Positions 17,095-17,521 of a stretch of DNA of 17,521 nucleotides are shown here, one piece after another. Each line of letters opens with the position of its first letter. Within the stretch, counting starts at the first letter, position 1. The notes beneath the pieces are model-generated. The model saw only the letters and a program-made list of their open reading frames with translations, searched no databases and was not told the origin of the DNA. Position numbers and translations under genes: made by a program. The stretch is taken from NCBI GenBank assembly GCA_905192805.1, contig CAJJMF010000032.1, positions 1-17,521 on the forward strand. Direction: 5' to 3'. This stretch comes from an uncultured Sutterella sp. GTDB lineage: Bacteria > Pseudomonadota > Gammaproteobacteria > Burkholderiales > Burkholderiaceae_F.

Positions 17095-17421
17095 ATGTCC
17101 CAAACGTATATCAACACGGATGACCACAACGCATTACTGACCGTCTATGGCGTTAACACGACGCACACGAGCAACGGGTTCGCCACCGTGAAAATCCCGT
17201 CGAGCGGGATCGCACGGGCCAACGTCCCCCTTCCACGGGCGGACGTTCGTCGGCCACTGCCACTGATCGGCAGTGAGAAAGCGCGACGTGAACAGGTGAC
17301 CCAAACGATCCTCGCGATTCTCGAGGTAGCGGCCCTGCCCGCCCAGTCCACTCAGTCTGCGCAGTCCGATTTAGCGGGGGTCCCCACGACTGGCTCCCTT
17401 CCCATGAAGGAGACGCACTGA
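17095..17421 (+). CDS. Small protein of unknown function between traF and the next exported protein
   Basis: The 108-aa product is not recognised. AAGGAGA ten bases upstream supports the start. Residues 1-60 look folded and polar (NALLTVYGVNTTHTSNGFATV, PLPRADVRRPLPLIGS); 60-80 may be a helix (EKARREQVTQTILAILEVAA); the tail is Ser/Gln/Thr-rich with QSTQSAQSD. There is no signal peptide or membrane span, so a cytoplasmic location is inferred. F carries several small genes between traF and traH (trbA, traQ, trbB, trbJ, trbF), but no similarity to any of them can be seen. Its stop overlaps the next start by one base (TGATG). Confidence 0.8.
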   Translation: MSQTYINTDDHNALLTVYGVNTTHTSNGFATVKIPSSGIARANVPLPRADVRRPLPLIGSEKARREQVTQTILAILEVAALPAQSTQSAQSDLAGVPTTGSLPMKETH

Positions 17422-17521
17422 TGACGATACCCACTACCCGTTTTGCGACGCGAACCCTTCTATGTGCGGTAAGTGTCGCTCTCCTATGTGCGCTGCCCCC
17501 TGCTCAGGCCTCCTTTGTGGA
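17421..17521 (+). CDS. N-terminus of an exported protein, by position possibly TraH (runs off the window)
   Basis: About 33 codons are visible. They form a clear signal peptide: TRFATRTLLCAVSVALLCAL, then PPAQA-SFV with a signal-peptidase I type AQA site. AAGGAGA at 17406-17412 supports the start. In F-type clusters traH follows traF and small genes and encodes a secreted pilus assembly protein, so TraH is the best positional guess. The visible sequence is only a signal peptide and cannot confirm it. Confidence 0.75.
   Translation, partial: MTIPTTRFATRTLLCAVSVALLCALPPAQASFV

Overview
The window is a GC-rich stretch, probably proteobacterial, in which every supported gene lies on the + strand and adjoining genes overlap or nearly touch. 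It reads as the central part of one long operon for an F-type (MPF-F) conjugative type IV secretion system, from a plasmid or an integrative conjugative element. Codon use is distinctive: Leu TTA and CTC, Pro CCC, Gly GGG and Thr ACG are frequent despite the high GC. I cannot name the host from this.

Layout: (1) 1-2887, a 940-aa membrane protein I do not recognise, whose frame is open to the left edge. (2) 2900-6418, a 1172-aa soluble protein I do not recognise, with a folded core between disordered arms. (3) 6420-7550 traU. (4) 7607-9253 traW. (5) 9246-10850 trbC. (6) 10840-12207 and 12200-14851, two consecutive genes that together correspond to traN, each with its own signal peptide. (7) 14852-15027, a short gap with two possible mini-ORFs and a 9-bp tandem repeat. 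(8) 15028-17082 traF. (9) 17095-17421, an unknown 108-aa protein. (10) 17421 to the end, the signal peptide of a further exported protein, by position perhaps TraH.

In F, TraW, TraU, TrbC, TraN, TraF and TraH form the periplasmic and outer-membrane machinery for pilus extension/retraction and mating-pair stabilisation. The same set is here, but traU precedes traW. All proteins except TraU are much longer than their F counterparts because Thr/Pro/Ala/Ser-rich stretches have been inserted, often built of in-frame 9- or 12-bp tandem repeats. No relaxase, coupling protein, VirB4/TraC ATPase, pilin, DsbC/TrbB oxidoreductase, integrase, RNA gene, CRISPR array or insertion sequence was recognised here. 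The most novel items are the split TraN, the two large unknown upstream proteins, and the cluster-wide linker expansion.
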